The notes: generated by a model not told the origin, from the sequence alone. A DNA stretch of 64,000 nucleotides from Microbulbifer sp. YPW1 (GCF_013367775.1 NZ_CP055157.1:4514596-4578595), one strand, 5' to 3'. Shown: positions 47,906 through 60,200, counted from the first letter of the stretch. Numbers and translations are program-made.

Positions 47906-48910
47906 TCAATGGGTTTTTAGCAACAAGTGGACAATCAGTACACAGTTAATTGCGACGTCTTTGCGCAAATTGTCGGATGCCGCACAAAAAACGACCTGCC
48001 TCGGGTTAATCAGGCCGCTGCGCAACCGCCCCAGCAAGGTATTGTCACTACCCACCGCATCCTGTGCCGAGGGGCGCTCGCGCATTTCCAAACGCGCACC
48101 ATTGGTAAGCAATCCGCGCACGGTTTCCAATGGCTGCTCCGCATTCAGCTGTACACTCAGGTTGGCCAGCTGACCGTGAAACACGGATGCGGTATTGATG
48201 GTGGCATCCAGCGCCACCTGATCACCTAACAACCGACGCAGTTCCAGCACCAGTGCCAACTCGCTGAAGTTGTGGCCGCTGTCCAGCAACGCTTCCGCAG
48301 AGCTGAGGTGATTGAACGCAAGGCGTTGGCCGGTCGCTTCATCCACTTCAGGCTCCTGCCCGTTGAACAGGCGTGCAGTCTGTGCCGCCGCCGCGTCCAC
48401 ACTGCTTTTGCCCAGTGCCGACACCGGCTGATTCAGCACGATTTCAACAGACTGCAGCTGGTCCTTGAGGGGGAACAGCGCCTCCGCGATCATCGCTGCG
48501 CCGGGCCCGGGCACCGCGATCACTTTGCGGTCCTGCTCGTCACGCGCCGTCAGCGTGGTCGCATTGAGCAGTGGATGCACCAGGTCAACGCTCTCATCAC
48601 CGCGACTGATCCCCGCGGCGTCCACTACCCAGGCACCAGCACTCTCTGCCTTGGCCAGTGCCGCGGTTGCAATTTCACCCGCCGACAGTAACAAGACGAT
48701 CTGCTCCGGGGAAAACACAAAATCTTTCAGTGGCTGCACCGACACACTGCGGTTGGCAAACACCTGAGGATCCGCATCGGCCTCGTCCCCCGCAATAAGC
48801 TTCAACTGCGCGGGGGTTACTGTCTCCCGCTCTTCCAGGATCTCCAACAGCGCATCAAACGGCGCGCTGCCAACACCTACGATCACCAGTTCCCGGGTGG
48901 ATTCTGTCAT
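47906..48910 (-). CDS. usg: Asd-like USG-1 protein (semialdehyde dehydrogenase fold, no catalytic Cys)
   Basis: 334-residue paralogue of aspartate-semialdehyde dehydrogenase (P. aeruginosa PA3116/E. coli Usg type). The Rossmann N-terminus and the overall length fit Asd. The region matching the catalytic GGNCTV of Asd reads AVPGPGAAMIAEAL, with no cysteine. The only Cys residues are near the C-terminus (VVFCAAS and INCVLIV). It is therefore not expected to have Asd activity; its role is unknown. It lies directly downstream of asd and upstream of fimV. Confidence 0.85.
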   Translation of the reverse strand: MTESTRELVIVGVGSAPFDALLEILEERETVTPAQLKLIAGDEADADPQVFANRSVSVQPLKDFVFSPEQIVLLLSAGEIATAALAKAESAGAWVVDAAGISRGDESVDLVHPLLNATTLTARDEQDRKVIAVPGPGAAMIAEALFPLKDQLQSVEIVLNQPVSALGKSSVDAAAAQTARLFNGQEPEVDEATGQRLAFNHLSSAEALLDSGHNFSELALVLELRRLLGDQVALDATINTASVFHGQLANLSVQLNAEQPLETVRGLLTNGARLEMRERPSAQDAVGSDNTLLGRLRSGLINPRQVVFCAASDNLRKDVAINCVLIVHLLLKTH

Positions 48911-49061
48911 ATTGAGTTCTCATGAGCTGATTCGGTTGCTTCTGCGCCAGTTCGGCGAATAAACAGCCTGAAAATGCGGGGGATTATACTCAGGGAGAGT
49001 GCGGGGGGAAGCCGCCCCGGGACCGGGGCGACGAATTGGGCCAAAAAAGTCCCGACGAGAC

Positions 49062-50177
49062 TTACAGTTTGCCCAGCAGAATCAGCAGTACACGACGCAG
49101 AGGCTCGGCGGCACCCCACAGCAGCTGGTCGCCAACGGTGAATGCGTTCAGATATTCACCACCCATGCTCAGCTTGCGCAGACGGCCTACCGGGATATCC
49201 AGCTTGCCGGTGACCGCAGTCGGGGTCAGCTCTTTCAGGGTCACTTCGCGGTCGTTGGGAACCACTTTTACCCAGTCATTGGCAGAACCGATGATCTTCT
49301 CGATCTCCGCCAGCGGCAGGTCCTTCTTCAGCTTCACGGTGAACGCCTGGCTGTGGCAGCGCATCGCGCCAATACGCACACAGGTGCCATCGACCGGTAC
49401 GGTGCTCTCGGTAGAGAGGATCTTGTTCGCTTCCACCTGGGCCTTCCACTCTTCACGGCTCTGGCCGGACTCCAGCTGGGTATCAATCCACGGCAGCAGG
49501 CTGCCCGCCAGCGGCTCGCCGAATTGCGCGGTGGGGAAGTCAGCACTGCGCATGTTTTCGGCCACCTTGCGGTCAATCTCCAGAATCGCGCTCGCCGGGT
49601 CTGCCAGCTCGCTAGCCACACCATCGCGAATACTACCCATCTGGGAGATCAGCTCACGCATGTGCTTGGCACCGGAACCGCTGGCCGCCTGATAGGTCTG
49701 CGCAGTAACCCACTCCACCAGGCCTTCCTTGAACAGGCCACCCAGGCCCATCAGCATCAGGCTCACGGTGCAGTTACCGCCGATATAATTTTTCACGCCG
49801 GATTCGATCCCGCGATCGATCACGTCGCGGTTGACCGGGTCCAGCACAATGATGGCGTCGTCATTCATGCGCAGGCTGGAGGCGGCGTCGATCCAGTAGC
49901 CATCCCAGCCTTTTTCGCGCAGCTTGCCGAAAACTTCCTTGGTGTAGTCACCGCCCTGACAGCTGACGACCGCATCCAGCTCGGCCAGTGCGTCGAGGTC
50001 GTAGGCGTCTTTCAGCGGCGCAACCTCTTTACCAATCTCCGGCGCTTTACCACCGGCGTTGGACGTGGAGAAAAATACCGGCTCGGCAATATGTGCAAAG
50101 TCGTTTTCTTCCAGCATGCGACCCATCAAAACGGAGCCGACCATACCGCGCCAGCCTACGAATCCTACCTTGTTCAT
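49062..50177 (-). CDS. asd: Aspartate-semialdehyde dehydrogenase
   Basis: 371-residue NADPH enzyme reducing aspartyl phosphate to the semialdehyde for lysine, threonine and methionine synthesis. The N-terminal NADP loop [14 protein letters not shown] and catalytic Cys136 ([10 protein letters not shown]) are intact. The [12 protein letters not shown] motif holds the active His. Size and motifs match the E. coli-type enzyme. It follows leuB by 92 bases and precedes the usg-like gene by 151 bases. Confidence 0.95.
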   Translation of the reverse strand: MNKVGFVGWRGMVGSVLMGRMLEENDFAHIAEPVFFSTSNAGGKAPEIGKEVAPLKDAYDLDALAELDAVVSCQGGDYTKEVFGKLREKGWDGYWIDAASSLRMNDDAIIVLDPVNRDVIDRGIESGVKNYIGGNCTVSLMLMGLGGLFKEGLVEWVTAQTYQAASGSGAKHMRELISQMGSIRDGVASELADPASAILEIDRKVAENMRSADFPTAQFGEPLAGSLLPWIDTQLESGQSREEWKAQVEANKILSTESTVPVDGTCVRIGAMRCHSQAFTVKLKKDLPLAEIEKIIGSANDWVKVVPNDREVTLKELTPTAVTGKLDIPVGRLRKLSMGGEYLNAFTVGDQLLWGAAEPLRRVLLILLGKL

Positions 50178-50208
50178 TTCATTACCCTGTTAAATCTGTG
50201 AGTTTCTG

Positions 50209-50230
50209 GCCCCCGGGTGTCACCGGGGGC
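50209..50230 (-). terminator. Hairpin between leuB and asd
   Basis: Perfect GCCCCCGG (50209-50216) / CCGGGGGC (50223-50230) stem with a 6-base loop. No T-tract follows on the minus strand, so termination after leuB is uncertain. Confidence 0.4.
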
Positions 50231-50269
50231 GGATACAGCGATGTGACGATCAGCGTTACCAGAGAGTTA

Positions 50270-51343
<1,074 letters not shown>

Positions 51344-51370
51344 CGTTCTTCCAATTATTCTGTTGGCCGC

Positions 51371-52018
51371 TTACTTCACTGCATCAAACAGCCAGGGCGC
51401 CTGCTCCCGACGCTTGGCTTCATACGCGCGAATATCGTCCGCATCTTCCAGGGTGAGGCCAATGTCATCCAGGCCATTCAGCAGACAGTGCTTGCGGAAT
51501 TCGTCCACTTCAAACGCAATCTTCTCGCCGTTGGGCTTGATTACCTGCTGGTTTTCCAGATCGATGGTCAGCGCGTAGCCTTCCTCGGCGTACATCTCCT
51601 GGAACAACTGGTCGACGACCTCTTCGTCGAGAACAATCGGCAGCAGGCCGTTCTTGAAGCAGTTGTTAAAGAAAATATCCGCAAAACTGGGCGCAATCAC
51701 CGCACGGAAACCGTAATCATCCAGCGCCCAGGGGGCGTGTTCACGGCTGGAACCACAGCCAAAATTCTTGCGAGCCAGCAACACGGAAGCACCCTCGTAA
51801 CGCGGGTGGTTCAGCGGAAAGTCCGGGTTTACCGGACGCTGACTGCAATCCTGGCCCGGCTGACCCTCGTCCAGATAGCGCAGCTCATCAAACAGGTTCG
51901 GACCGAAGCCAGTGCGCTTGATGGATTTCAGGAACTGCTTGGGAATAATCAGATCCGTATCCACATTCGCGCGATCCATCGGCGCAGCCACGCCTTTATG
52001 TTGGGTAAACGCTTTCAT
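51371..52018 (-). CDS. leuD: 3-isopropylmalate dehydratase small subunit LeuD
   Basis: 215-residue swivel-domain subunit. [18 protein letters not shown] at the N-terminus and [15 protein letters not shown] near residue 84 are typical. It forms isopropylmalate isomerase with LeuC. Its ATG overlaps the leuC stop by one base (TGATG), which favours coupled translation and equal subunit supply. Confidence 0.95.
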   Translation of the reverse strand: MKAFTQHKGVAAPMDRANVDTDLIIPKQFLKSIKRTGFGPNLFDELRYLDEGQPGQDCSQRPVNPDFPLNHPRYEGASVLLARKNFGCGSSREHAPWALDDYGFRAVIAPSFADIFFNNCFKNGLLPIVLDEEVVDQLFQEMYAEEGYALTIDLENQQVIKPNGEKIAFEVDEFRKHCLLNGLDDIGLTLEDADDIRAYEAKRREQAPWLFDAVK

Positions 52019-53466
52019 CAGACCGCCTCCTTCTGCATTTCACGCACATCCACAAAGTGACCGGCAATCGCCGCTGCAGCGGCCATGCTCGGGCTCACCA
52101 GATGGGTGCGGCCACCGTAGCCCTGGCGACCTTCAAAGTTGCGGTTGGAAGTAGAAGCACAATGCTCACCCGCACCCAGTTTGTCCGCATTCATCGCCAG
52201 ACACATGGAACAGGAAGGCTCGCGCCATTCAAAGCCGGCTTCGATAAATACCTTGTCGAGCCCTTCTTTTTCCGCCTGCGCTTTTACAGACTGGGAACCG
52301 GGTACCACCAGCACCTGTTTCACGCTGTCCGCTTTCTTGTGACCTTTCGCCACGGCGGCCGCCGCGCGCAGGTCTTCGATGCGGGAGTTGGTGCAGGAAC
52401 CGATAAATACACGATCGAGATTGATATCGGTAATTTTCTGGCCAGCCTTCAGCCCCATGTATTCGAGCGCACGCTCGATACCGGACTTCCTGGTAGCGTC
52501 GCTTTCCGCCGCGGGATCCGGCACCTGGGCGCTGATCGGCGCCACCATTTCCGGGGATGTACCCCAACTGACCTGCGGCTCGATTTCTTCTGCCTTCAAC
52601 TCAACGACCGCATCAAAGTGCGCGCCGTCATCGGAATGCAGACGACTCCAGTTTTCTACCGCCATGTCCCACTGCTCCCCTTTGGGTGCATAGGGTTTGC
52701 CTTTCACGTAGTCCAGAGTGACCTGGTCCACCGCCACCATGCCCGCGCGCGCGCCGGCTTCGATGGCCATGTTGCAGACAGTCATGCGGCCTTCCATGGA
52801 CAGGCTGCGGATCGCGGAACCGCCAAACTCGATTGCGTAACCGGTGCCACCGGCGGTGCCGATCTTGCCGATAATCGCCAGCACCACGTCTTTCGCGGTA
52901 ACGCCCGGACCGAGTTCACCGTCCACGCGCACCAGCATGTTCTTCATCTTTTTCTGGATCAGACACTGGGTGGCCATCACGTGCTCCACCTCGGAAGTGC
53001 CGATACCGTGCGCCAGCGCGCCCAATGCACCGTGGGTAGAGGTGTGGGAGTCGCCACACACCACGGTCATGCCCGGCAGAGTCGCGCCGGTCTCCGGCCC
53101 GATGACATGCACAATGCCCTGGCCCGGATCATTGATGCCAAATTCGACAATGCCGAACTCATTGCAGTTCTCGTCCAGGGTCTGCACCTGGATACGGGAT
53201 ACCTCATCCTGGATCCCCGCAATACCGCCGGAACGCTCGGCGGCGTCGGACGGTACGTTGTGATCCGGCGTCGCCACCACGGAATCCGTACGCCAGGGCT
53301 TGCGGCCAGCCAGGCGTAGCCCTTCAAAGGCCTGAGGAGAGGTCACTTCGTGAATCAAGTGGCGATCGATATAGATCAGTGCGGTGCCGTCGTCGCGGCT
53401 TTTAACAAGGTGGTCTTCCCAAAGCTTGTCGTAGAGCGTCTGTTTTTTGTTTTCTGGATGGCCCAT
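52018..53466 (-). CDS. leuC: 3-isopropylmalate dehydratase large subunit LeuC
   Basis: 482-residue aconitase-family subunit carrying a [4Fe-4S] cluster. [40 protein letters not shown] and the CSMCLAMN cysteine pair supply the cluster ligands and signatures. ATG 53466 with GAGGAGATGG upstream is preferred. A longer frame to 53526 would read through the promoter. It is the first gene of leuCDB and divergent from a LysR gene. Confidence 0.95.
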   Translation of the reverse strand: MGHPENKKQTLYDKLWEDHLVKSRDDGTALIYIDRHLIHEVTSPQAFEGLRLAGRKPWRTDSVVATPDHNVPSDAAERSGGIAGIQDEVSRIQVQTLDENCNEFGIVEFGINDPGQGIVHVIGPETGATLPGMTVVCGDSHTSTHGALGALAHGIGTSEVEHVMATQCLIQKKMKNMLVRVDGELGPGVTAKDVVLAIIGKIGTAGGTGYAIEFGGSAIRSLSMEGRMTVCNMAIEAGARAGMVAVDQVTLDYVKGKPYAPKGEQWDMAVENWSRLHSDDGAHFDAVVELKAEEIEPQVSWGTSPEMVAPISAQVPDPAAESDATRKSGIERALEYMGLKAGQKITDINLDRVFIGSCTNSRIEDLRAAAAVAKGHKKADSVKQVLVVPGSQSVKAQAEKEGLDKVFIEAGFEWREPSCSMCLAMNADKLGAGEHCASTSNRNFEGRQGYGGRTHLVSPSMAAAAAIAGHFVDVREMQKEAV

Positions 53467-53497
53467 AGCCCCATCTCCTCTATGGATAACATGCAGG

Positions 53498-53526
53498 AGT
53501 CTATTGGGGGCATTGAATAACATCAA
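53498..53526 (-). promoter_or_regulatory. Candidate sigma-70 promoter of leuCDB
   Basis: On the minus strand TTGATG (53526-53521) and TAGACT (53503-53498) are separated by 17 bases, a good spacing for -35/-10. The predicted start lies about 25 bases before leuC, leaving no room for a leader peptide. The AT-rich stretch 53521-53550 next to the divergent LysR gene is the likely operator. Confidence 0.5.
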
Positions 53527-53592
53527 TTTATATTTATTATATGGCGCATTCGCTTTTGGAATACCTGAGAGCAGCGCTACAGAGAAAGCATC

Positions 53593-54471
53593 ATGGAAAT
53601 CCAGTGGCTCAGAGCCTTCCTTGCCATTTCCGAACAGGGCTCCGTTTCAGAGGCCGCCGAGCAGCTACACCTGACCCAGCCCGCTGTCAGTAAACGCCTC
53701 GCCTCCCTCGAGCAGCAACTGGGTACACCGCTGTTCGACCGCATCGGCCGCAAGCTTCAGCTGACCAACGCCGGCCGCGCCCTGCTGCCCCGCGCCCGTC
53801 ACATCCTTAATGAGGTGAGCGATGCCGAACACGAGCTGCGTAGCCTTGGAGAAACCATCGGCGGCAGCCTGCGCATTGCCACCAGTCATCACGTGGGGTT
53901 GCACCACCTGCCGCCGGTACTGCGGGAGTTCAGCAACCTCTACCCGGATGTCGCCCTGGATATCGACTTCGTCGACTCCGAGCAGGCCTATGAGGCACTG
54001 ATGGCCGGGGAATATGAGCTCGCCGTGGTCACCCTCGCGCTCAAGGACTATCCCAACCTCAATGCCCAGATCATCTGGCCCGACCCCTGCGTGGTGGTGG
54101 CCGCGCCGGACCATCCCCTGGCGCAGATGCCGGAACTGGACCTGCCCGCACTGGCCCGATACCCGGCCATTCTGCCGGATCTGAACACCTATACCGGGCG
54201 CCTGATCAAGCGCGAGTTCGACGCCCACGGCCTCAAGCTGACCGCCAAGCTGGCGACCAACTTCCTGGAGACCATCAAGATGATGGCCGGCGTTGGCCTC
54301 GGCTGGAGCGTGCTGCCCAAGACCCTGATCGACGACAGCCTTGCGGAACTGCCCATGCCGCAGCTGAGCATCGTGCGCAACCTGGGCATCATTTACCACC
54401 GCAACCGCACGCTCAGCAATGCCGCCAATGCCCTGCAGCAACTGCTGTTCAAAGAGGCGCGAGGCCTCTAA
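53593..54471 (+). CDS. LysR family transcriptional regulator (divergent from leuC)
   Basis: 292-residue regulator with the LysR N-terminal winged helix-turn-helix (residues 1-60, [20 protein letters not shown] and [12 protein letters not shown]). A LysR substrate-binding domain (about 90-290) follows. Divergent orientation with 126 bases between it and leuC suggests it controls leucine synthesis, possibly responding to a pathway intermediate; the ligand is not known. The first 20 residues ([16 protein letters not shown]) are standard for the family. Confidence 0.88.
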   Translation: MEIQWLRAFLAISEQGSVSEAAEQLHLTQPAVSKRLASLEQQLGTPLFDRIGRKLQLTNAGRALLPRARHILNEVSDAEHELRSLGETIGGSLRIATSHHVGLHHLPPVLREFSNLYPDVALDIDFVDSEQAYEALMAGEYELAVVTLALKDYPNLNAQIIWPDPCVVVAAPDHPLAQMPELDLPALARYPAILPDLNTYTGRLIKREFDAHGLKLTAKLATNFLETIKMMAGVGLGWSVLPKTLIDDSLAELPMPQLSIVRNLGIIYHRNRTLSNAANALQQLLFKEARGL

Positions 54472-54620
54472 TTGCCGACCGATAAGAGGCCTCAGGTTCC
54501 GCCAGAACGCCAAGCAGTGCGCAAAATCGACCCAAAACAGGACCAACCCGCATCAGGTTCAGGGAAATTTCATGAAATCCCTGTAGAATCTGCCGCAGAA
54601 TTCAACCGGAGCGACTCCAA

Positions 54621-55358
54621 ATGAAAAAAATAACCGTGGCTATCTGCACCGCACTGGCTTCCGTTTCCGCCAGCGCTGACACCATCCTCGGCTTTGACGC
54701 CACCCTGGGCGCCTGGAAACCCGCCTACAGTGGCGCCGTGGGCGTGGACGACTTCAACGTGGACGAGTTCACCCTCGCTGAAGACAACGTCACCTTCATC
54801 CAGGCCGCCCTCGAGCATCCGATCCCGCTGGTCCCGAATATCCTCGTTGCCCACAGCAGCATCGAAACCAATGGCGAGGCCATGCTGAGCGAGAGCGTCA
54901 CCTTTGGCGACGAGACCTTTCTGGTTGGCTCCGAAATCAATGGTGACATCAACCTCACCCACACCGACGCCACCCTCTACTACGAGATCCTGGACAACTG
55001 GGTAAACCTGGATGTCGGCCTGACAGCCCGTATGTACAGTGGTGACATGTCCGTAACCAGCGACTTCCAGTCTGAAGACATCGAACTTTCCGGCGTGCTG
55101 CCGATGGTCTACGGCCAGGCCCGTTTCGACCTGCCCTTCACCGGCTGGTCGATCATCGCTCAGGGTAACGGCACCAGCTACAACGGCGACAGCCACACCG
55201 ACCTGACCGCCAAAGTGCGCTGGGACTTCGTTCCTGCACTGGATTTCGCCATCGAAGCCGGTTATCGCTCCATGACCCTGGACGTGAAAGAACTGGATTC
55301 CTTCCAGAGCGACCTGGAAATCAAAGGTCCCTACCTGGGCCTGAACCTGCACCTGTAA
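54621..55358 (+). CDS. TIGR04219 family outer-membrane beta-barrel protein
   Basis: 245-residue exported protein with signal peptide MKKITVAICTALASVSASA and cleavage near residue 19. The mature part alternates hydrophobic and polar residues as in a small barrel and ends with the aromatic/Leu-rich strand YLGLNLHL. It matches the TIGR04219 outer-membrane family in my recollection. Function unknown. ATG follows CGGAGCG. A bidirectional terminator follows. Confidence 0.8.
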   Translation: MKKITVAICTALASVSASADTILGFDATLGAWKPAYSGAVGVDDFNVDEFTLAEDNVTFIQAALEHPIPLVPNILVAHSSIETNGEAMLSESVTFGDETFLVGSEINGDINLTHTDATLYYEILDNWVNLDVGLTARMYSGDMSVTSDFQSEDIELSGVLPMVYGQARFDLPFTGWSIIAQGNGTSYNGDSHTDLTAKVRWDFVPALDFAIEAGYRSMTLDVKELDSFQSDLEIKGPYLGLNLHL

Positions 55359-55376
55359 TTTCGGGCGAGCAGATAC

Positions 55377-55415
55377 AAAAAAGGCGGAGCGCTTTCGGCG
55401 CTCCGCCTTTTTTGT
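55377..55415. terminator. Bidirectional intrinsic terminator
   Basis: A 12 bp GC-rich stem (55381-55392 with 55398-55409) has a 5-base loop. It is preceded by an A-run and followed by a T-run, so it can stop transcription of the barrel gene (+) and of the FKBP_N-like gene (-). Confidence 0.92.
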
Positions 55416-55463
55416 CTGTGGGAACCCTCGGCGGGTATTGATACTGGTACGACGCATCTCTAG

Positions 55464-56162
55464 CTATTGAGAAACCTCTACCACCATGGCGCCATCTTCG
55501 CTGACCGCCTTGATCCGCAACTCCCTGGAAACACCATTCGCTGCGACGGTCAAACGACTTTCTCCCGCCTGCGATACGGATATTTGCACAGCACCATTCT
55601 CGGTCGGCGTCACCGTGACCATGTCCGGATCCGACACGCTCCATTCCGGCACGATCCGCACCTCTTGACCCTCCTCGACCAATCCTGCGGCTTTAGCCTC
55701 CAAGGTGTACTCACTTCCGATCTGGCGCGCTCCGGTATAGGTTGGCAAAGATACCCAGCGATCTCCCATATACACACCGCGTGTCAATCGTGGATCCAGC
55801 TTGAACGAAACCTTGATATCCTTCAGTTCTGCGTCCCCTGCCGCAGCGGCCTGCATCTTTTTCCATTTCTCCGCCCGCAGCGCCACCTGCTTGAAACGCA
55901 ATTCGCGCTGGAAGCTTTGCATGGCCTCCGCCACCTGCTCGTCGGTCATCTTACTCGCTCCACCTGACAGTGCATCCATCAAGCCCTGCAAATACAACTC
56001 TGGATCCACCTCAATCGAGTGGCTTTCCAGTTTTTTTCCGAGCGCCATGCCCAAGGCGTAACTCAGTTTCGCTTCCTCGCTGGCAAATTCCGGTGCTTCC
56101 TGGGCCACACCAGCTCCGCAGAAAAGCATCGCACCTGCAAACATCACCCATCGACTTACCAT
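55464..56162 (-). CDS. FKBP_N/Ig-like exported protein without PPIase domain
   Basis: 232-residue secreted protein (signal peptide 1-21, GAGVAQEA). Residues about 25-105 resemble the FKBP N-terminal dimerisation domain of Mip/FkpA (KLSYALGMALGKKLES, then a helix-rich stretch). Instead of the FKBP catalytic domain, the C-terminus (about 130-217) is a beta-rich Ig/Big-like fold (VPEWSVSDPDMVTVTPTENG). It may be a dimeric chaperone or scaffold without prolyl isomerase activity. ATG 56162 has GGGAG upstream. It is the last gene of a three-gene operon with the parvulin lipoprotein and the giant di-heme protein. Confidence 0.7.
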   Translation of the reverse strand: MVSRWVMFAGAMLFCGAGVAQEAPEFASEEAKLSYALGMALGKKLESHSIEVDPELYLQGLMDALSGGASKMTDEQVAEAMQSFQRELRFKQVALRAEKWKKMQAAAAGDAELKDIKVSFKLDPRLTRGVYMGDRWVSLPTYTGARQIGSEYTLEAKAAGLVEEGQEVRIVPEWSVSDPDMVTVTPTENGAVQISVSQAGESRLTVAANGVSRELRIKAVSEDGAMVVEVSQ

Positions 56163-56214
56163 CTTCGTGTTCTCCCGCCTAGTGGTTGGCACTGGGCATT
56201 TACCGGGTTGTGAT

Positions 56215-57201
56215 TCACCCTTCGCCGTGGACTACTGCACCATCGTGAAGGAAAATTTCGATCTTGGACTGCGCTCTCTGGGTCTCCAGCCAGGACGCAA
56301 TCGCCACCCGCTGCCGAGCCATCAGTAACTGCTGCTTGACCTCCGCCTGCACCTCGGCGAAAGGACGGATCTGATCCGGACGGCGCTCATCCAGACGTAC
56401 CACCAGAAAATCCTCACCGCGCTGCACCGGGCCATAGGCCTGCCCCGCCTCAAGTGACGCGACAACCTCTCGCAACGGGGACGGCAACTGGAACGCTTTG
56501 ACCCAACCGATATCACCGCCTGTGGCAGATCGCGCACCCATCGAATAGCGCTGTGCAAGCGCAATAAAATCGGCGCCCTGGCGCAGCTGCTGCACAATGG
56601 TATCCACCGCCGCACGACTGTTGAGTGCGATTACCCGCAGGCGCACATCGCCAGGCAATGCCCAGTTTGCGCGATTCGCTTCAAAAAACTGCTTGACCTC
56701 GTCCTCGCTGACCGCAATGTCCTGTACCAGCGCGGCCGTCACCTGAGTTACCAGTATGTCATCTCGGACACTTTGAAAAAGTTCGGGCTCGGTCAGTCCC
56801 TGCGCCTGCATCCAGATGCCAAACTGTTTGAGGTCCGCGAATTTGTGCCGCATGGATTTCACCGCATGGTCCACGGACTTCTCAGCAACGGTGAACTGGC
56901 GACTTTTCGCTTCCTGTAACAGTAGCCGGGATTCAATCAATCTTTGCAGCGCCTGCAGGTCGAGCGATTGCGCGGAAGTTTCACTGCCCGTTGCTGCGCG
57001 CTGGCTTTCTGCCACTAGCGCGGGGTTGGCCCGCATACGCTCAAACGCCAGCCAGGTGATCGGCTCGCCATTCACCCTAGCGACGATTTCCGGCGTCGCC
57101 GAACGCGGCTCTTTCCGGTCACAGCCAGCGAACGCAATAACCACCAACACCGACAGGCCAAGAAAAAATTTCCGGTTCAGCCGGGAAATTTTATTGTTCA
57201 T
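56215..57201 (-). CDS. Parvulin-type peptidylprolyl isomerase lipoprotein
   Basis: 328-residue protein with lipobox FAGC (Cys27), a SurA-N-like helical chaperone segment (about 40-170) and a parvulin/PpiC domain (about 185-275, GDVRLRVIALNSRAA to GGDIGWVKAFQL). It should be an outer- or inner-leaflet-anchored periplasmic folding factor. It lies between the FKBP_N-like gene (52-base gap) and the giant di-heme gene (65-base gap), so it may assist folding or heme loading of that protein. Confidence 0.85.
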   Translation of the reverse strand: MNNKISRLNRKFFLGLSVLVVIAFAGCDRKEPRSATPEIVARVNGEPITWLAFERMRANPALVAESQRAATGSETSAQSLDLQALQRLIESRLLLQEAKSRQFTVAEKSVDHAVKSMRHKFADLKQFGIWMQAQGLTEPELFQSVRDDILVTQVTAALVQDIAVSEDEVKQFFEANRANWALPGDVRLRVIALNSRAAVDTIVQQLRQGADFIALAQRYSMGARSATGGDIGWVKAFQLPSPLREVVASLEAGQAYGPVQRGEDFLVVRLDERRPDQIRPFAEVQAEVKQQLLMARQRVAIASWLETQRAQSKIEIFLHDGAVVHGEG

Positions 57202-57266
57202 AAGTCCCTCGAAATGTCAGGCACCCCACCCAATTCCAACCTGAATCGAATGGGGCGCGCAGCGGG

Positions 57267-60200
57267 TTAACGACAGAAGTGGCTGATCTCGGAGATACAA
57301 TCCGCGTTGGGATTGTTGGTTACGCCGAGGAAACCCGACACCGGCGTTGCATTGCCACCGGCACCCACTGCGGGAATATGCCGGAAGCAGATACCAGCTG
57401 ATCCTTCGCCACAGGGCACCCCGGACATGTCCAGGAGCTGCTGTCGGCCGCCGGTATTCTCCGGCGCCTCACCATCGATCGGCACAAAGATCTCGGGCCG
57501 GTCGAAAGGCGCTCGTTCGTAAGCGACCCGCGGATCCGTCAGTGAAATCATGAATTTCACCAACGCCACTTTGGCATCTTCCGGCGTCGCATACTCCGGC
57601 GTGATCGGGTGATCGGTATCCGGCATGGCGTCATAGCGGTATACCGGGTCTGGTAACGCATCGGCGAAATAGCCCTGCAAGAAGCCGAAATCAATCAGGC
57701 TGTCGAAGTCTCCGTCGATGGAGTTGGTGCGACCAAAAGAGAACGACTGATTCATCAGGTCATTGATATTCGGGTCGCGGTTCTCGGCATTGGTAATCGG
57801 GAAGTCGCCACCGCGCACATAGAAATCTACCACCTGACGCAGAGTCAGATAGCTGCCGGTGTGGAAGTACGGTCCCGTCAGGGCCACATTGCGCAATGGC
57901 GGCGCCTTAAATGTGCCGTCGCGAATCACGCGATTGGGCACTGGCCAGGTACCATGTACCGGCCAGTCCATGTTGCCGGCAACCCCGGACTGGTTGGTCG
58001 GACAGGCGCTGTCATCAGGATCGCCAATGGACGGTCCCCAGCCGAAGTTCGGCGGCCCTGAACCGAACTGAGCAGGATCGTATAAACCGCAGTGCTGATC
58101 AGCACCAAACAACACTTCCGGAAATTCGATGGCAGGGCCGCCATTCGGTGGAGTCAGAGTATTAGGCACCATACCCGCGAGCTCATCGATCTGCGGGTGC
58201 AGCTCTCCCGCCGGTAAACCGTGCAGCCAGGGCACCATATATTCCGGCATCAAAGGGTTGATCGGCGAGCGCTCGAACCCGGGGTTGATGGACTGAACCG
58301 TGTGAGAGGTTCCAGGGAAGACCTCTCCATCCCCGGTTTCCTCGAAGGTCGCCTCCAGGTCAAAGGGATCGAAGTTCGCCATCACGCAGACATCGGTGGA
58401 GCTGTCGCAGGGCTCGTACATGGGCCCGCCGATATTCTTCAGCGTCAGCGCCGACAGTGACAGTGGCCAACCGAAAGGATCGTCGCCGCCGCGACCAATA
58501 TCCTCGGCTGAAGGGCGCAGGCCAATGTTGTATACACCCTGATCACCGAAGGCGAAGTTGCTGGGCTGTGCAATGACGCGGTCGTCCCACGGGGTAGCGG
58601 GGTCGTCGAAGGTGGCGAAGTTACGGGGCTCCACCTCCACCGCATCCTGGGCCGCCCCTTCAGTAGTCTCCTCGGCAAGGATCAGACCACCGACAGCACG
58701 GAACCCACCGGAAGGTTCCGGCGCGGGCAACAGGCCATCCAGGAAAATATTGACCGGGTTGTTGTCAGCCACCTGGGGAGGTGTCGGATATTCAAACTCC
58801 GCGTCGTTTTTCAACAGGCCGTGGGCCACATTGATACTGTGATCCGTCTGCTCTGCCCCCAGGTGGCACAACATGCATTTCGCACTGCGGGTAAAGGGAT
58901 TGGAACCCACCGCAATTTCCACCTCTTCGCCACTTTCCGTGGTAATGGTGTGGATGGGGTTGCGTGGCGATCCTGCGGGCAGTGCCGCGGTCAGGTTGGC
59001 ACCGGCAAAGATGTCGAAACCAAAAACCTCATCAGGCCCGAAACCGTCATACTCCGGCGTGGACGGGTCATCCGGAATCAGCACCAGTTCCCCGGTCGTG
59101 GGGATGGGCACAGAGTTGTTGAGCTCACCATCGTCCATCAGGTCCGGTACCAGCGTCGGGAAGAGCACCGCCTGATCCCCCGGTTCGCCCACACCGTGAC
59201 CGGCATTGGGGTTCATATCGAAGAAGCGGTCCGCGGGGGAATCGTCGGGAATCGTGAGCGACTCGTAGGCCTGCACGGACAGACCGAAGAACAGACTCAG
59301 GTTGGCTTCCATCTGCGTGAACTGATTGGTGTCTGCGCTATCCGCGGCACCGGCGGCGATGCTCAGGCAGTAGGCATCGAAGGGATCGTCACACTCGGCG
59401 CCGGCCAGATGCATGTCGTCCACGTCCCAGAAATCGCTGGCAAATGCCAGTTCAATCAGCTCCGGATAGGACACACACAACCCGGGTTTATCGACGGCGG
59501 TCGCGCGGCCGAGGGCGGTACAGACAGAACCGCCCTGGTTGGAGAAGGGTCCGAGGCGGCTATCATCAGTGGCCACCAGCTGGTTGGCCAGGGGCGTCAC
59601 GCCAGCCTGCAAAAGCTTCTTGCCAATCTTCGGCCAGTTGCGACCGAGGAATGACATTTCAAACTCGCTGAGGGGGGGCCCTACCGCCTGGGAGCCGAGG
59701 CTGGAGAACTTGATTCGCACTGGTTGTTCCGCCGCTTCCGGATCCTCCTCTTCCAGCTCATCATCAATATGTCCGTTGGTGGCGCCGACCAGTTCACCCA
59801 ATTCGTCCTCGATAAAAATATGGAACTGGGGATCCGAGGGACCAAACACGCTGCCGCCATTAAAGTTGAAACGCGCGCGGCCATCCCAGAAATTATCGAA
59901 GTTGAAGGCTGCACCATGGAAAGTCGGTGTGTTGCGGGGCTCCACACGCCGCAATCCCTGGTTTACCGGAACCGGGTCGGGCATCGGCGTGCCGTCATCG
60001 GGCAACAGGGCTGTGACGCCGTTGTAGGCCGGAGAAAAGCTCCCCAGCACAATGTCGTTGAAGAGTTTGAATTCACTCACCCCCATCGACGACATCACGT
60101 CATTGGCATCACTGAGCACAATGGCTGGATCCATACCGTCCCCGACAACATCCGGATCGATGCGTTTGTGGAATGGGAAATCACTCGGCACAACGTTCTC

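Noticed and set aside
49011..49030. GC-rich inverted repeat between usg and asd as a terminator
   Set aside because: The loop would be only two bases and there is no T-run.
52057..53319. Open frame of about 420 codons antisense to leuC
   Set aside because: His/Arg-rich shadow product; leuC is intact.
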